The position numbers were made by a program, and so were the translations under genes. From positions 1 through 17,517 of the forward strand of contig DASTNK010000169.1 of assembly GCA_035720945.1 (NCBI GenBank): a stretch of DNA of 17,517 bases, read 5' to 3'. The notes beneath the pieces were generated by a model, which did not search any database, was not told where the DNA came from, and saw only the letters and a program-made list of their open reading frames with translations. The stretch's first letter is position 1. Each line of letters opens with the position of its first letter. The DNA comes from SCQX01 sp035720945. Lineage in GTDB: Bacteria > Pseudomonadota > Gammaproteobacteria > Burkholderiales > Burkholderiaceae_B. Of the stretch, positions 1 to 7,220 are shown piece by piece.

Positions 1-1023
1 TTGCTGGATGGCGGCGAGCAGAGATTCGTCGATGGCACCGTTGCCGCGCAACGGCAAGGCCAGCGCGTTGGCTGCGGCGACCGCATCCTGGATCGCCAGA
101 TTGATGCCGACGCCGCCGACCGGTGACATCGCGTGCGCGGCATCGCCTATCAGCAGCAGGCCCGGTTTGTGCCAGCGCTCGAGGCGGTCGACCCGGACCT
201 CGAGCGTACTGACCTTGCCCCAGGATTCGATACTGTCGGTGCGATCGGCCAGAAAGGGCGCCAATCTCGCGATCGCGTCGCGCAGGACGCTGATCGGTTG
301 AGCGCGCAGCGCCGCGTCGCGGCCTTTGGGCACCACGAACGCGGTTTGCCAGTAGTCGTCGCGGTTGAGGAGGATCATCACGTGGCCGCGATCCGCGATG
401 CCGAATGTGTCGGGCGGGTCGTCGTTGCGGCGGGGTAGGCGCAACCACAGCACATCCATGGGCGCGCCATATTCCCGCGCCCGCAGCCCGGCGGCATCGC
501 GCACGGCGGAGCGTCGGCCATCGCAGGCAACCACCAAGTCGGCGCGAAGCTCAGACTCGCCTGTTGGCGTCTTGACACGCACACCGGTTGTGCGGCCGTT
601 CTCTTGCATCAGATTGGTGACTTCGTGGCGCATGCGCAAATCGAAGGTGGGGTAGCGCTTGCCCGCCGCCGCCAGCATGTCCAGGAAGTCCCACTGTGGC
701 ACGAGAGCCAGGTAGTCGAACGGCTTCAATCCGCGGAAATCCACGATTTGCTGTTCCCGCCCGGCGAACATGCCGCTCAGATGGTCCACGCGTCGGTGGG
801 GTAGCCGGTTGAATTCCTCGAGAAGGTTCAGTTCCTTCAGGATCTGCAGAGTCGAGGGATGCACGGTGTCCCCGCGAAAATCGCGCAGGAAATCACCATG
901 CTTTTCCAGCACCGTCACCGACACACCCGCACGCGCCAGCAACAAGCCCAGCATCAGCCCCGCGGGGCCACCACCTGCGATGCAGCACCGGTTGGGGTGA
1001 TTGGAGTCCGTGTCATGCCGCAT
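1..1023 (-). CDS. FAD-dependent monooxygenase (class A, PHBH/UbiH-like), 3' end outside the window
   Basis: A partial flavoprotein hydroxylase; 341 residues are visible and the C-terminus runs off the left edge, while family members are usually near 400 residues. Reading the minus strand gives the dinucleotide-binding motif GGGPAG at residues 17-22 with the ribose-binding acid E40 at the end of the second strand. An arginine follows at residue 50, then the DG motif (CDGRRSAVR, from residue 167), and the GD motif with GDAAHAMSP from residue 293 and G-V-G-I-N-L-A after it. These three motifs define NAD(P)H-dependent aromatic or quinone hydroxylases with the para-hydroxybenzoate hydroxylase fold. 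The substrate cannot be told. The chosen ATG follows a G-rich stretch (GGGGGCG). It lies 12 bp after the stop of the cyclotransferase-like gene on the same strand, so the two are probably cotranscribed. No transmembrane segment is seen, so a soluble or peripheral cytoplasmic enzyme is likely. Confidence 0.88.
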   Translation of the reverse strand, partial: MRHDTDSNHPNRCCIAGGGPAGLMLGLLLARAGVSVTVLEKHGDFLRDFRGDTVHPSTLQILKELNLLEEFNRLPHRRVDHLSGMFAGREQQIVDFRGLKPFDYLALVPQWDFLDMLAAAGKRYPTFDLRMRHEVTNLMQENGRTTGVRVKTPTGESELRADLVVACDGRRSAVRDAAGLRAREYGAPMDVLWLRLPRRNDDPPDTFGIADRGHVMILLNRDDYWQTAFVVPKGRDAALRAQPISVLRDAIARLAPFLADRTDSIESWGKVSTLEVRVDRLERWHKPGLLLIGDAAHAMSPVGGVGINLAIQDAVAAANALALPLRGNGAIDESLLAAIQQ

Positions 1024-1035
1024 GGCGCCCCCATT

Positions 1036-1461
1036 TCAAGGTATCGGGTTTGGTCGGACTGGCCCGGACCGCCGGTAGGCCACCCAGTCGCCACCTTCGA
1101 TCACCGGCCGCGTCGCGGCCACGGATGGGTCAACGGGATAAGCCATGCACAGAAGCATGGCTCCGGCGCAAGGCAGAGACAATGTGGTCCGCGTGAACAA
1201 GCCGGGCCTGCCCGGATAGACCTCTTCTATGTCGTCCAGGATGGGGATGAGATTCGGCGCGACGTCGTACACATCGCCCACGACCAGGGTGGCCGCCTCG
1301 TCATTGGGTACCCAGCCTGGGTAGTTGCCGAAATCGTGCAATGTGCCGGGCACGGTGGTGGTCTCGACCCGTCGCGGTTCAGGTAGGCCATGTCGTCTCG
1401 CGACATCCCCGATGTCATTGGCCTCGCCGGCGCGCAGCGTGCCATAGACGAAGACATACAT
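1036..1461 (-). CDS. gamma-glutamylcyclotransferase (AIG2/GGCT-fold) family protein
   Basis: A 141-residue protein of the gamma-glutamylcyclotransferase-like fold. It opens with MYVFVYGTLR, the family's glycine-containing substrate loop, and carries the usual acidic residue in LDDIEEVYPG (E79 or E80), the position of the catalytic glutamate. Enzymes with this fold release 5-oxoproline from gamma-glutamyl amines or peptides, but many members are uncharacterised, so the substrate is open. The frame extends upstream to a GTG at 1557 and an ATG at 1545, adding up to 32 residues with no resemblance to the family. None of the starts has a clear Shine-Dalgarno sequence, so I chose the methionine that begins the conserved fold. 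The gene is the first of a two-gene minus-strand unit with the FAD monooxygenase. The link between the two activities is unknown. Confidence 0.8.
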   Translation of the reverse strand: MYVFVYGTLRAGEANDIGDVARRHGLPEPRRVETTTVPGTLHDFGNYPGWVPNDEAATLVVGDVYDVAPNLIPILDDIEEVYPGRPGLFTRTTLSLPCAGAMLLCMAYPVDPSVAATRPVIEGGDWVAYRRSGPVRPNPIP

Positions 1462-1724
1462 CGTGTCGTCTTGACCGTTGGCGTGGCCGCGTATGTCGTG
1501 GGTGGCCCATTTATCTTTGACAGACTGTTTGATCTTGGCTGACATGAAGGCGGTCACTCACGTGGTGGACGGTGGCACGGATGGCGATTGGCGCATCAGC
1601 ATCTTACCCCCCGTTCATCCGTTTTCACACACTACAATTCAATTTGAGATTATCGCCACGTTGGCCGGTGCGGGGCTCTATTCAGCGTGAGCAGGCCTTG
1701 GCCAAAACCATGAGGGGATGGGTG
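1462..1724. promoter_or_regulatory. Divergent intergenic region between the cyclotransferase-like gene and the HAD gene
   Basis: This gap should hold the promoters of the two diverging units. The only A+T-rich part is about 1620-1655, where a TACAAT (1633-1638, plus strand) resembles a -10 box, but there is no convincing -35 box at the right distance. If the cyclotransferase-like gene starts at 1545 or 1557, the gap is shorter. No operator or RNA element stands out. Confidence 0.3.
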
Positions 1725-2438
1725 ATGCGTGAGATCCGCGCTTTGTTGTTCGATGTGTTTGGCACGGTGGTCGACTGGCGCAACGGCGTTGCCAACCATG
1801 CCCGGCCGTTTCTCGAGCGCCATGGTTCGCGCATTGATCCGGGCATGTTCGCAGATGCCTGGCGCCGGCGGTATCAGCCCGCCATGGAAGCGGTGCGGAT
1901 CGGGCGCCGGCCATTCGTTCCGCTCGACACGCTGCATCGGGAAAACCTGGAGGCAATCCTGCCGGATGCGGGGATCGACCCGGGTGCGGTCGATCCGGCC
2001 GAGCTCGACGCGTTGAACCTGGCCTGGCATCGGCTTGATCCCTGGCCGGACGTGCTGTCGGGGCTGGGGCGCCTGAAGAAGCGCTACATCATCGCGCCGC
2101 TCTCCAACGGCAACATCGTGCTCATGCTGGATATCGCCAAGCGCGCGGGCCTCCCGTGGGACGCCATCCTGGGGGCGGAAGTGGTCCAGGCCTACAAGCC
2201 CACACCGCAAGCCTATGATCGCACGGTGGCGCTGCTGGCCTTGCGACCCGGGCAGGCCTGTATGGTGGCGGCGCACAACTCCGATCTGGCGGCGGCGCGG
2301 CGCAGCGGTCTGCGCACCGCGTTCGTGGCCCGCCCAAGCGAGCACGGCCCGGGGCAAAACACCGACTTGGTCCCCGAGCAGGACTGGGATGTCGTTGCCA
2401 TGGACTTCAATGCGCTGGCCGAGGGGTTGGGCGCGTAG
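1725..2438 (+). CDS. HAD-superfamily hydrolase, haloacid dehalogenase type II-like
   Basis: A 237-residue HAD hydrolase. Motif I is DVFGT with nucleophile D10 and T14. Motif II is PLSNGN with S127 and N128. Motif III is K158 in AYKPTP, and motif IV is AAHNSDLAAA around N185 and D187. The D-x-F-G-T form of motif I and the AWR arginine (R47) in the cap match L-2-haloacid dehalogenases, which hydrolyse short 2-haloalkanoates through an aspartyl ester. Many genomic members act on other small phospho- or halo-compounds, so activity is likely but not certain. The frame is open upstream to 1572, but that part has no family resemblance. ATG 1725 has GAGGGG a suitable distance upstream and starts the fold directly; ATG 1710 is the alternative. 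The gene is monocistronic and converges on the LacI gene. Confidence 0.86.
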   Translation: MREIRALLFDVFGTVVDWRNGVANHARPFLERHGSRIDPGMFADAWRRRYQPAMEAVRIGRRPFVPLDTLHRENLEAILPDAGIDPGAVDPAELDALNLAWHRLDPWPDVLSGLGRLKKRYIIAPLSNGNIVLMLDIAKRAGLPWDAILGAEVVQAYKPTPQAYDRTVALLALRPGQACMVAAHNSDLAAARRSGLRTAFVARPSEHGPGQNTDLVPEQDWDVVAMDFNALAEGLGA

Positions 2439-2513
2439 GGCCAAGCTCGGCGGTAGACCCCGGCAATAGCGCCTTCCGCATTGTGACCCGGAGTAGGGGG
2501 TCTTGGATGTTCA

Positions 2514-2535
2514 GCCCTGCTTCAGGGCAGGTTTT
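2514..2535 (+). terminator. Hairpin at the convergent ends of the HAD and LacI genes, likely terminator
   Basis: A perfect 6-bp stem, GCCCTG / CAGGGC with loop CTT (2514-2528), is followed on the plus strand by AGG and a run of four T. It overlaps the stop codon of the minus-strand LacI gene. It fits a weak intrinsic terminator for the HAD gene. The T run is short, so termination strength is uncertain. The plus-strand gap from 2439 holds no gene. Confidence 0.4.
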
Positions 2536-3592
2536 CGCGAAATATGATCTGGCTTTGCACCGACTCGACGCCACTGGTGGCGGGGCGATGATCGCGTAGA
2601 TTGGAAAAGATTCTGACGCTGCTCGACATTGTTGACTGGGGGTTCTGCGTGATGATGGCGTCCATCGTGCCGTCGATCAGCAGTGCGCGTGTGTCGGGCG
2701 TCAGCCCATGGCCGATGAAAACCACCTTGTGTTCCAGCCCTGCTTCCTTCAATGCGCGGGCCACCCCGTCGGACGCCCCGCCAATATTGTAGATACCCGC
2801 CAGTTCCGGAGCCTGCTCCAGCAGCTGGCGTGTGAGCCGGTAATTGCGATCGGCGTTGTCCTGGCCTTCGCGCAGACCCACCACTTCAATGCCTGGAAAC
2901 TGTTCGCGAAAAAGGTATAGAAAGCCCATTTCGCGTTCTTCGTGTGCACGGTAGCTGAGGCTGCCGGCGATCATCGCCACCTTGGCGGGGCGCGGGCCGA
3001 TGAATCGACCGATCAGGTAGGCCGCGGTACGCCCGGCGGCGCGATTGTCCAGGCCCAGATAAGCGGCGCGGCCGGAGCCGGAAATGTCGGTGATCAATGT
3101 GACCACATGAACGCCTCTGGCCACGAGCTGGTTCACGGCATCGCGCACCAGGGGGTGTTCGATGGCCATGAAAGCCACGCCGTCGGCACGCTCGGACTGA
3201 CGAGTCAGGGCGGCGGCGAGCAACTGGGGGTTGAAGCCTTCTATGTACTCCACGCGACAGCGCACGTTGAATGGCGACCAGTTGTCCAGGGAGTAGTGCA
3301 CCGTGTCGCCCAGCATGGTCAGGTAACGGTTGGTGCCTTTCGGGAGCAGGAAGACGATGCGCATGGGCGCGGGCGCCAATGCTTCGCGCAATGCTTGCTC
3401 GGGCAGGTAATCCAGTTGCGTGGCAGCCTTCAGCACGCGTTGCGCCGTGGCGGAGCGCACGCCGGGCCGGTGATTCAGCACCCGATCGACCGTGGCGGTG
3501 GAGACCCCGGCCGAGGCGGCGATATCAGTGACCCGCGCCCGTCCCGCAGGACGACCCTCGCCGTCGATTTGATGTTCATTATTTGCTGACAT
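2522..3592 (-). CDS. LacI-family transcriptional regulator of the adjacent TRAP/RuBisCO-like operon
   Basis: A 356-residue LacI/GalR-type repressor. The N-terminal DNA-binding domain is at residues 20-75: helix-turn-helix VTDIAASAGVSTATVDRVLN, then the RPGVR turn and the hinge region near ALREALAP. A periplasmic-binding-protein-like effector domain follows from about residue 77 to the end. Recognition-helix position 36 is Asp (TVDRVLN) where many LacI members have Ser, a feature of one branch of the family. The ATG at 3592 has no strong Shine-Dalgarno sequence, but no better in-frame start exists. The gene is divergent from dctP across 123 bp, the classical placement of a local repressor, so the ligand is probably the transported sugar acid or a pathway intermediate. 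That assignment is inferred from position. Confidence 0.92.
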   Translation of the reverse strand: MSANNEHQIDGEGRPAGRARVTDIAASAGVSTATVDRVLNHRPGVRSATAQRVLKAATQLDYLPEQALREALAPAPMRIVFLLPKGTNRYLTMLGDTVHYSLDNWSPFNVRCRVEYIEGFNPQLLAAALTRQSERADGVAFMAIEHPLVRDAVNQLVARGVHVVTLITDISGSGRAAYLGLDNRAAGRTAAYLIGRFIGPRPAKVAMIAGSLSYRAHEEREMGFLYLFREQFPGIEVVGLREGQDNADRNYRLTRQLLEQAPELAGIYNIGGASDGVARALKEAGLEHKVVFIGHGLTPDTRALLIDGTMDAIITQNPQSTMSSSVRIFSNLRDHRPATSGVESVQSQIIFRENLP

Positions 3593-3715
3593 ACATCAAA
3601 AACAATCATTTGTGGTGTTTGACCTTATTATGATTGCACGATTATCTTTGCAATACAAGAAAGACGTTATCGCAGCTATCAATCATATTACATCAAATCA
3701 GATCAGGAGACATTC
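3593..3715 (+). promoter_or_regulatory. Divergent promoter/operator region for the LacI gene and the dctP operon
   Basis: Visible here is TTGACC (3619-3624), an 18-bp spacer and TATCTT (3643-3648), a fair sigma-70 promoter for dctP with a leader of about 60 nt. An inverted repeat ATTGCA (3633-3638), 10 bp, TGCAAT (3649-3654) covers the -10 box, where a repressor would block polymerase. A smaller palindrome ACAA-TCAT-TTGT (3602-3613) lies next to the LacI start and could serve autoregulation. The Shine-Dalgarno AGGAGA sits just before dctP. Confidence 0.5.
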
Positions 3716-4735
3716 ATGAAGAATTTGACTCGTCGCAGTATGCTGAAGGCGCTGTCCACGCTACCTCTGGCCGGCGCGGCCGGTACCTTCCCGCTCGTGG
3801 CCAGGGCCGCCGAGTATTCCTACAAATACGGCAACAATCTGCCGCTGTCGCATCCATTGAACGTGCGCGCCCATGAAGCGGCCGACGAGATCCGCGCCAA
3901 GACGAAAGGAAAGGTGGACATCAAGATTTTCCCCAATAACCAGCTTGGCGGTGACACCGACATGCTGTCGCAGGTGCGTTCCGACGGGATCCAGTTCTTC
4001 ACGCCGTCGTCCCTGGTGATCGCCACGCTGGTGCCGGTCGCGGCGATCAATGCCGTGGGCTTTGCCTTCTCCGACTATGCCCAGGTCTGGAAGGCCATGG
4101 ACGGCAACGTGGGGGCTTATGTCCGTGGCGCGATCGACAAGGTGGGGTTGTATGCGTTCGAGAAGATGTGGGACAACGGTTTCCGTCAGGTGACCAGCAG
4201 CAAGGCGCCCATCAAGTCCGCCGCCGACATGGCCGATCTGAAGATCCGCGTCCCGGTGAGCCCTTTGTCGATCGCCATGTTCAAGGCGCTGGGCGCGGCA
4301 CCCACCAGCCTGCAATTCAGCGAGGTCTACTCCGCGCTGCAAACAAAGATCGTCGACGCCCAAGAGAACCCGCTACCCATCATCCAGGTGGCCAAACTGT
4401 ACGAAGTGCAGAAATACTGCTCGCTGACGAATCACATTTGGGATGGGTTCTGGTTCATCGCCAATGGGCGGGCGTGGAAGCGCTTGCCGAAGGATCTGCA
4501 AACAGTCGTCGCTGACGCCATCAATGGGGCTGGCGTCCGCCAGCGCGAGGACATCAAGAAGCTGAATGAGTCGGTGCAGGCCGATTTGCAAGCCAAGGGA
4601 TTGCAATTCAATCAAGTCGCGTCCGACAGTTTCCGCGCGAAACTGCGCGAGGCTGGCTTCTACAAGACCTGGAAGGGACGCTTTGGCGCCGAGGCCTGGG
4701 GCGTGCTGGAGCAGTCCGTCGGCAACCTGGCATGA
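3716..4735 (+). CDS. dctP: TRAP transporter periplasmic substrate-binding protein (DctP family)
   Basis: A 339-residue extracytoplasmic solute receptor of a tripartite ATP-independent periplasmic transporter. The N-terminus has a twin-arginine signal (LTRRSMLKAL, hydrophobic core to about residue 28, likely cleavage after the ARA at 29-31), which suggests Tat export of the folded protein. The DctP core is clear: LKIRVPVSPL contains R178, the arginine that clamps the substrate carboxylate in this family, followed by ALGAAPTSLQFSEVYSALQT and VDAQEN (family norm VDGQEN). A good AGGAGA ribosome site precedes the ATG. The stop overlaps the permease start by ATGA. The ligand must carry a carboxylate if family rules hold. 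Given the downstream kinase and RuBisCO-like protein, a sugar acid is the likely cargo. Confidence 0.93.
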   Translation: MKNLTRRSMLKALSTLPLAGAAGTFPLVARAAEYSYKYGNNLPLSHPLNVRAHEAADEIRAKTKGKVDIKIFPNNQLGGDTDMLSQVRSDGIQFFTPSSLVIATLVPVAAINAVGFAFSDYAQVWKAMDGNVGAYVRGAIDKVGLYAFEKMWDNGFRQVTSSKAPIKSAADMADLKIRVPVSPLSIAMFKALGAAPTSLQFSEVYSALQTKIVDAQENPLPIIQVAKLYEVQKYCSLTNHIWDGFWFIANGRAWKRLPKDLQTVVADAINGAGVRQREDIKKLNESVQADLQAKGLQFNQVASDSFRAKLREAGFYKTWKGRFGAEAWGVLEQSVGNLA

Positions 4736-6621
4736 GCACGGCCATGGCTGGCTTGGGCACAACCGGCAGCGCGGCAATAAGCAGCCGGAATGTCGGCTTG
4801 AAACGGGTGGCCGCGGGTCTGGAAAATGGGCTGGGGCGCACCATCGAACTGCTTTGCGCGGCGTTGCTGGTGGTGGAGATCGTCGTGCTGTTCAGCGGCG
4901 TGGTGGCACGGTATGTGTTGCATGTGCCGCTGGTGTGGTCCGACGAGCTCGCGTCCATGTTGTTCCTTTGGTTGTCGATGCTGGGGGCGGTGGTCGCGTT
5001 GCGGCGCGGCGAGCACATGCGCATGACGGCTCTGGTTGATCGTGTGGGGCCGCGCTGGCAAGCCTTTCTGGATGCGTTCGCACAGACGGCGTCCCTGGCG
5101 TTTCTTTTGCTGGTCATCGTGTCCGCCTGTGACTATGCGCGGGATGAGTCGTTCATCATCACCCCCGCGCTTCAGGTCAACGATCTGTGGCGGGCGGCGG
5201 CATTGCCCGTCGGGCTGGGGTTGATGGCGCTGGTGTCATTGCTGCGCCTGATTCGTGTGCGTGACGCGCGCACGGTGTTGACGGCCATTGCCTGCACGAT
5301 CGGCCTGGCACTGGGGTTCTGGTTGGCTCAGCCCGTGTTCGCTGGCTTGGGCAACATCAATCTGGTGATCTTCTTCGTCGTCCTGGTGGCGGTCAACGTG
5401 TTTTCCGGGGTGCCCATCGCGTTCTCCTTTGCGCTGGCCACGTTCGGCTACCTGGCCTTGTCGACGGATACGCCTATGGTGGTGATGATGGGGCGCTTGA
5501 ACGAAGGCATGTCACATCTGATCCTGCTGGCGGTGCCGCTCTTCATTTTCCTGGGCGCGTTGATAGAAATGACCGGCATGGCCCGGGCGATGATCCAGTT
5601 CCTGGCAGGATTGCTGGGGCATGTTCGGGGCGGATTGTCGTATGTATTGATTGGCGCGATGTATCTGGTGTCTGGTATCTCGGGTTCGAAGATCGCCGAC
5701 ATGGCGGCGATCACCCCGGTGCTGTTTCCGGAAATGCAGAAGCGCGGCGCCAAGCCTGGCGAACTGATCGCCCTGCTCGCCGCGACGGGTGCGCAGACCG
5801 AGACCATTCCGCCCTCCATCGTGTTGATCACCATCGGCTCTGTCACCGGGGTGTCCATCGCCGCCCTGTTCGATGGGGGCATCCTGCCCGCCGTCGTTCT
5901 GGGCCTGTCGTTGTGCTTCGTGGTCTGGCGGCGTTGCCGCCACGATGACTTGAGCCAGGTCAAGCGCGTGGAGCGCAAACAGATCCTGCGCTTGTTCGTC
6001 GTCGCGCTGCCGGCTGTTTGCCTGCCGTTCGTCATTCGTGCCGCGGTGGTGGAGGGTGTGGCGACCGCCACGGAAGTCTCGACCATTGGCGTCGTGTACA
6101 CGATCGCCATCGGGCTGTTCGTGTATCGCCATTTCGAATGGAAGCGGCTGGTTCCGATGCTGGTGGAGACGTCCTCGCTGACAGGCGCCATCATGCTCAT
6201 CATCGGCTGCGCCACCGCGATGGCCTGGGCGCTGACGCAGTCAGGGTTTTCGAGCCAGTTGGCGCACTTCATGGCGGGTGTGCCGGGTGGGTCGTACGGC
6301 TTCATGGCGATCTCGGTCCTCACGTTCATCATCCTGGGCAGTGTGCTGGAAGGCATCCCGGCCATCGTCCTGTTCGGTCCATTGCTGTTTCCAGTGGCAC
6401 GGGAGCTGGGCATCAACGAAGTCCACTATTCCATGGTCGTGATCTTTTCCATGGGCATCGGCCTGTTCTCGCCGCCGTTCGGCGTGGGCTATTACGGCGC
6501 GTGCGCGATCAGCCGGGTCGATCCGAGCGACGGGATGCGCCATATCTGGGGATACATCGCGGCGTTGCTGGTGGGACTGGCCGTGGTGACCGCTGTGCCC
6601 TGGTTGTCCACTGGTTTGTAA
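4732..6621 (+). CDS. dctQM: TRAP transporter fused permease (DctQ and DctM domains in one chain)
   Basis: A 629-residue inner-membrane protein that joins both TRAP membrane subunits. Residues of about 30-180 form the four-helix DctQ part, with the signature RYVLHVPLVWSDELA followed by LFLWLSMLGA and RRGEHMRM (residues 60-98). From about residue 185 to the end is the large DctM part, with NVFSGVPIAFSFALATF, LLAVPLFIFLGALIE, SGISGSKIADMAAI and ATGAQTETIPPS, hallmarks of the transport domain. Fusion of Q and M is found in a minority of TRAP systems. An extra hydrophobic segment at about 183-205 bridges the halves, as fused members need. Translation is coupled to dctP by a 4-bp overlap. The system uses an ion gradient to import the substrate bound by DctP. 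Confidence 0.93.
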   Translation: MSTAMAGLGTTGSAAISSRNVGLKRVAAGLENGLGRTIELLCAALLVVEIVVLFSGVVARYVLHVPLVWSDELASMLFLWLSMLGAVVALRRGEHMRMTALVDRVGPRWQAFLDAFAQTASLAFLLLVIVSACDYARDESFIITPALQVNDLWRAAALPVGLGLMALVSLLRLIRVRDARTVLTAIACTIGLALGFWLAQPVFAGLGNINLVIFFVVLVAVNVFSGVPIAFSFALATFGYLALSTDTPMVVMMGRLNEGMSHLILLAVPLFIFLGALIEMTGMARAMIQFLAGLLGHVRGGLSYVLIGAMYLVSGISGSKIADMAAITPVLFPEMQKRGAKPGELIALLAATGAQTETIPPSIVLITIGSVTGVSIAALFDGGILPAVVLGLSLCFVVWRRCRHDDLSQVKRVERKQILRLFVVALPAVCLPFVIRAAVVEGVATATEVSTIGVVYTIAIGLFVYRHFEWKRLVPMLVETSSLTGAIMLIIGCATAMAWALTQSGFSSQLAHFMAGVPGGSYGFMAISVLTFIILGSVLEGIPAIVLFGPLLFPVARELGINEVHYSMVVIFSMGIGLFSPPFGVGYYGACAISRVDPSDGMRHIWGYIAALLVGLAVVTAVPWLSTGL

Positions 6622-6633
6622 ATCAGAAATTGC

Positions 6634-6662
6634 GTGTCGCCGTCATACCCGTCGTGCGACAC
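6634..6662 (+). other. Stem-loop between dctQM and the VOC gene
   Basis: Perfect 7-bp arms GTGTCGC (6634-6640) and GCGACAC (6656-6662) enclose a 15-nt loop, directly before the ribosome site AGAGGAGAAG of the VOC gene. It lies in the only intergenic gap inside the operon. With no T run, it is more likely an mRNA-processing or translation-tuning structure than a terminator. Confidence 0.4.
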
Positions 6663-6680
6663 TTAGAGGAGAAGAAGCAA

Positions 6681-7220
6681 ATGAGTCGTCATTTCGGAGA
6701 AATCCGCCAACTGGGCTATGTGGTGCGTGACGTCGAGCAGGCCATGAAATACTGGAGCGAGACGCTGGGTGTGGGGCCCTGGTACTACAACCCGCAGGTT
6801 CCCATCGTTAACTACCAATACGAGGGGCGGCGCTACGAACCGCATAATTCGGTCGCGTTGGCCAATTCCGGCTTCATCCAGGTGGAATTGATCCAGGTAC
6901 GCAACGACGTGCCCTCCATGTATCGCGATTTTCTTCTGCAGGGGTTCACAGGATTGCAGCATGTCGCCTACTGGACCGAAGACTATGACGCTGATCTACG
7001 GCGTTTGGAGGGCATGGGCTTCCGTCCGAAAATGGGTGGTGAAGTGGGGCAGCGCGGTCGCTTCGTCTATTTCGATACCGGCCTGTATCCCGGGACGGTG
7101 ATCGAATTATCCGAAGTGGCCGGCCCCAAGGGCAGGCTGTTCGATCTCATCCGCGACGCGGCGCAAGGCTGGGACGGCAAGGATCCTGTGCGTGACTTCC
7201 CCGACCTGGATACGCTATGA
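6681..7220 (+). CDS. VOC-family (glyoxalase/epimerase fold) metalloenzyme
   Basis: A 179-residue vicinal-oxygen-chelate protein with two beta-alpha-beta-beta-beta modules: residues 5-75 (RQLGYVVRDVEQAMKYWSETLGVGPW, ending FIQVELIQ) and 90-146 (GLQHVAYWTEDYDADLRRLEGMGF, ending GTVIELSE). Putative metal ligands are Q10, E69, H94 and E142. This Q/E/H/E set is arranged as in human glyoxalase I, and methylmalonyl-CoA epimerases use a similar site. Such enzymes isomerise, epimerise or cleave substrates through a metal-bound enediolate. The frame is open far upstream, but ATG 6681 has a strong AGGAG site and starts the fold. The stop overlaps the RuBisCO-like start by ATGA, so it is part of the pathway. 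I infer an isomerase or epimerase step on an oxo-sugar acid; the actual reaction is unknown. Confidence 0.88.
   Translation: MSRHFGEIRQLGYVVRDVEQAMKYWSETLGVGPWYYNPQVPIVNYQYEGRRYEPHNSVALANSGFIQVELIQVRNDVPSMYRDFLLQGFTGLQHVAYWTEDYDADLRRLEGMGFRPKMGGEVGQRGRFVYFDTGLYPGTVIELSEVAGPKGRLFDLIRDAAQGWDGKDPVRDFPDLDTL

Noticed and set aside
2455..2503. Inverted repeat AGACCCC / GGGGTCT with a 35-nt loop after the HAD gene
   Set aside because: A seven-base arm with such a long loop is weak evidence, and the compact hairpin at 2514-2528 is a better structure.
2942..3589. Plus-strand frame of 215 codons opposite the LacI gene
   Set aside because: The LacI frame carries complete helix-turn-helix and effector domains; the opposite frame has none and no ribosome site.
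6018..6680. Upstream extension of the VOC frame
   Set aside because: It overlaps the DctM part of the permease, has shadow-frame composition, and the strong ribosome site at 6664-6672 supports a start at 6681.
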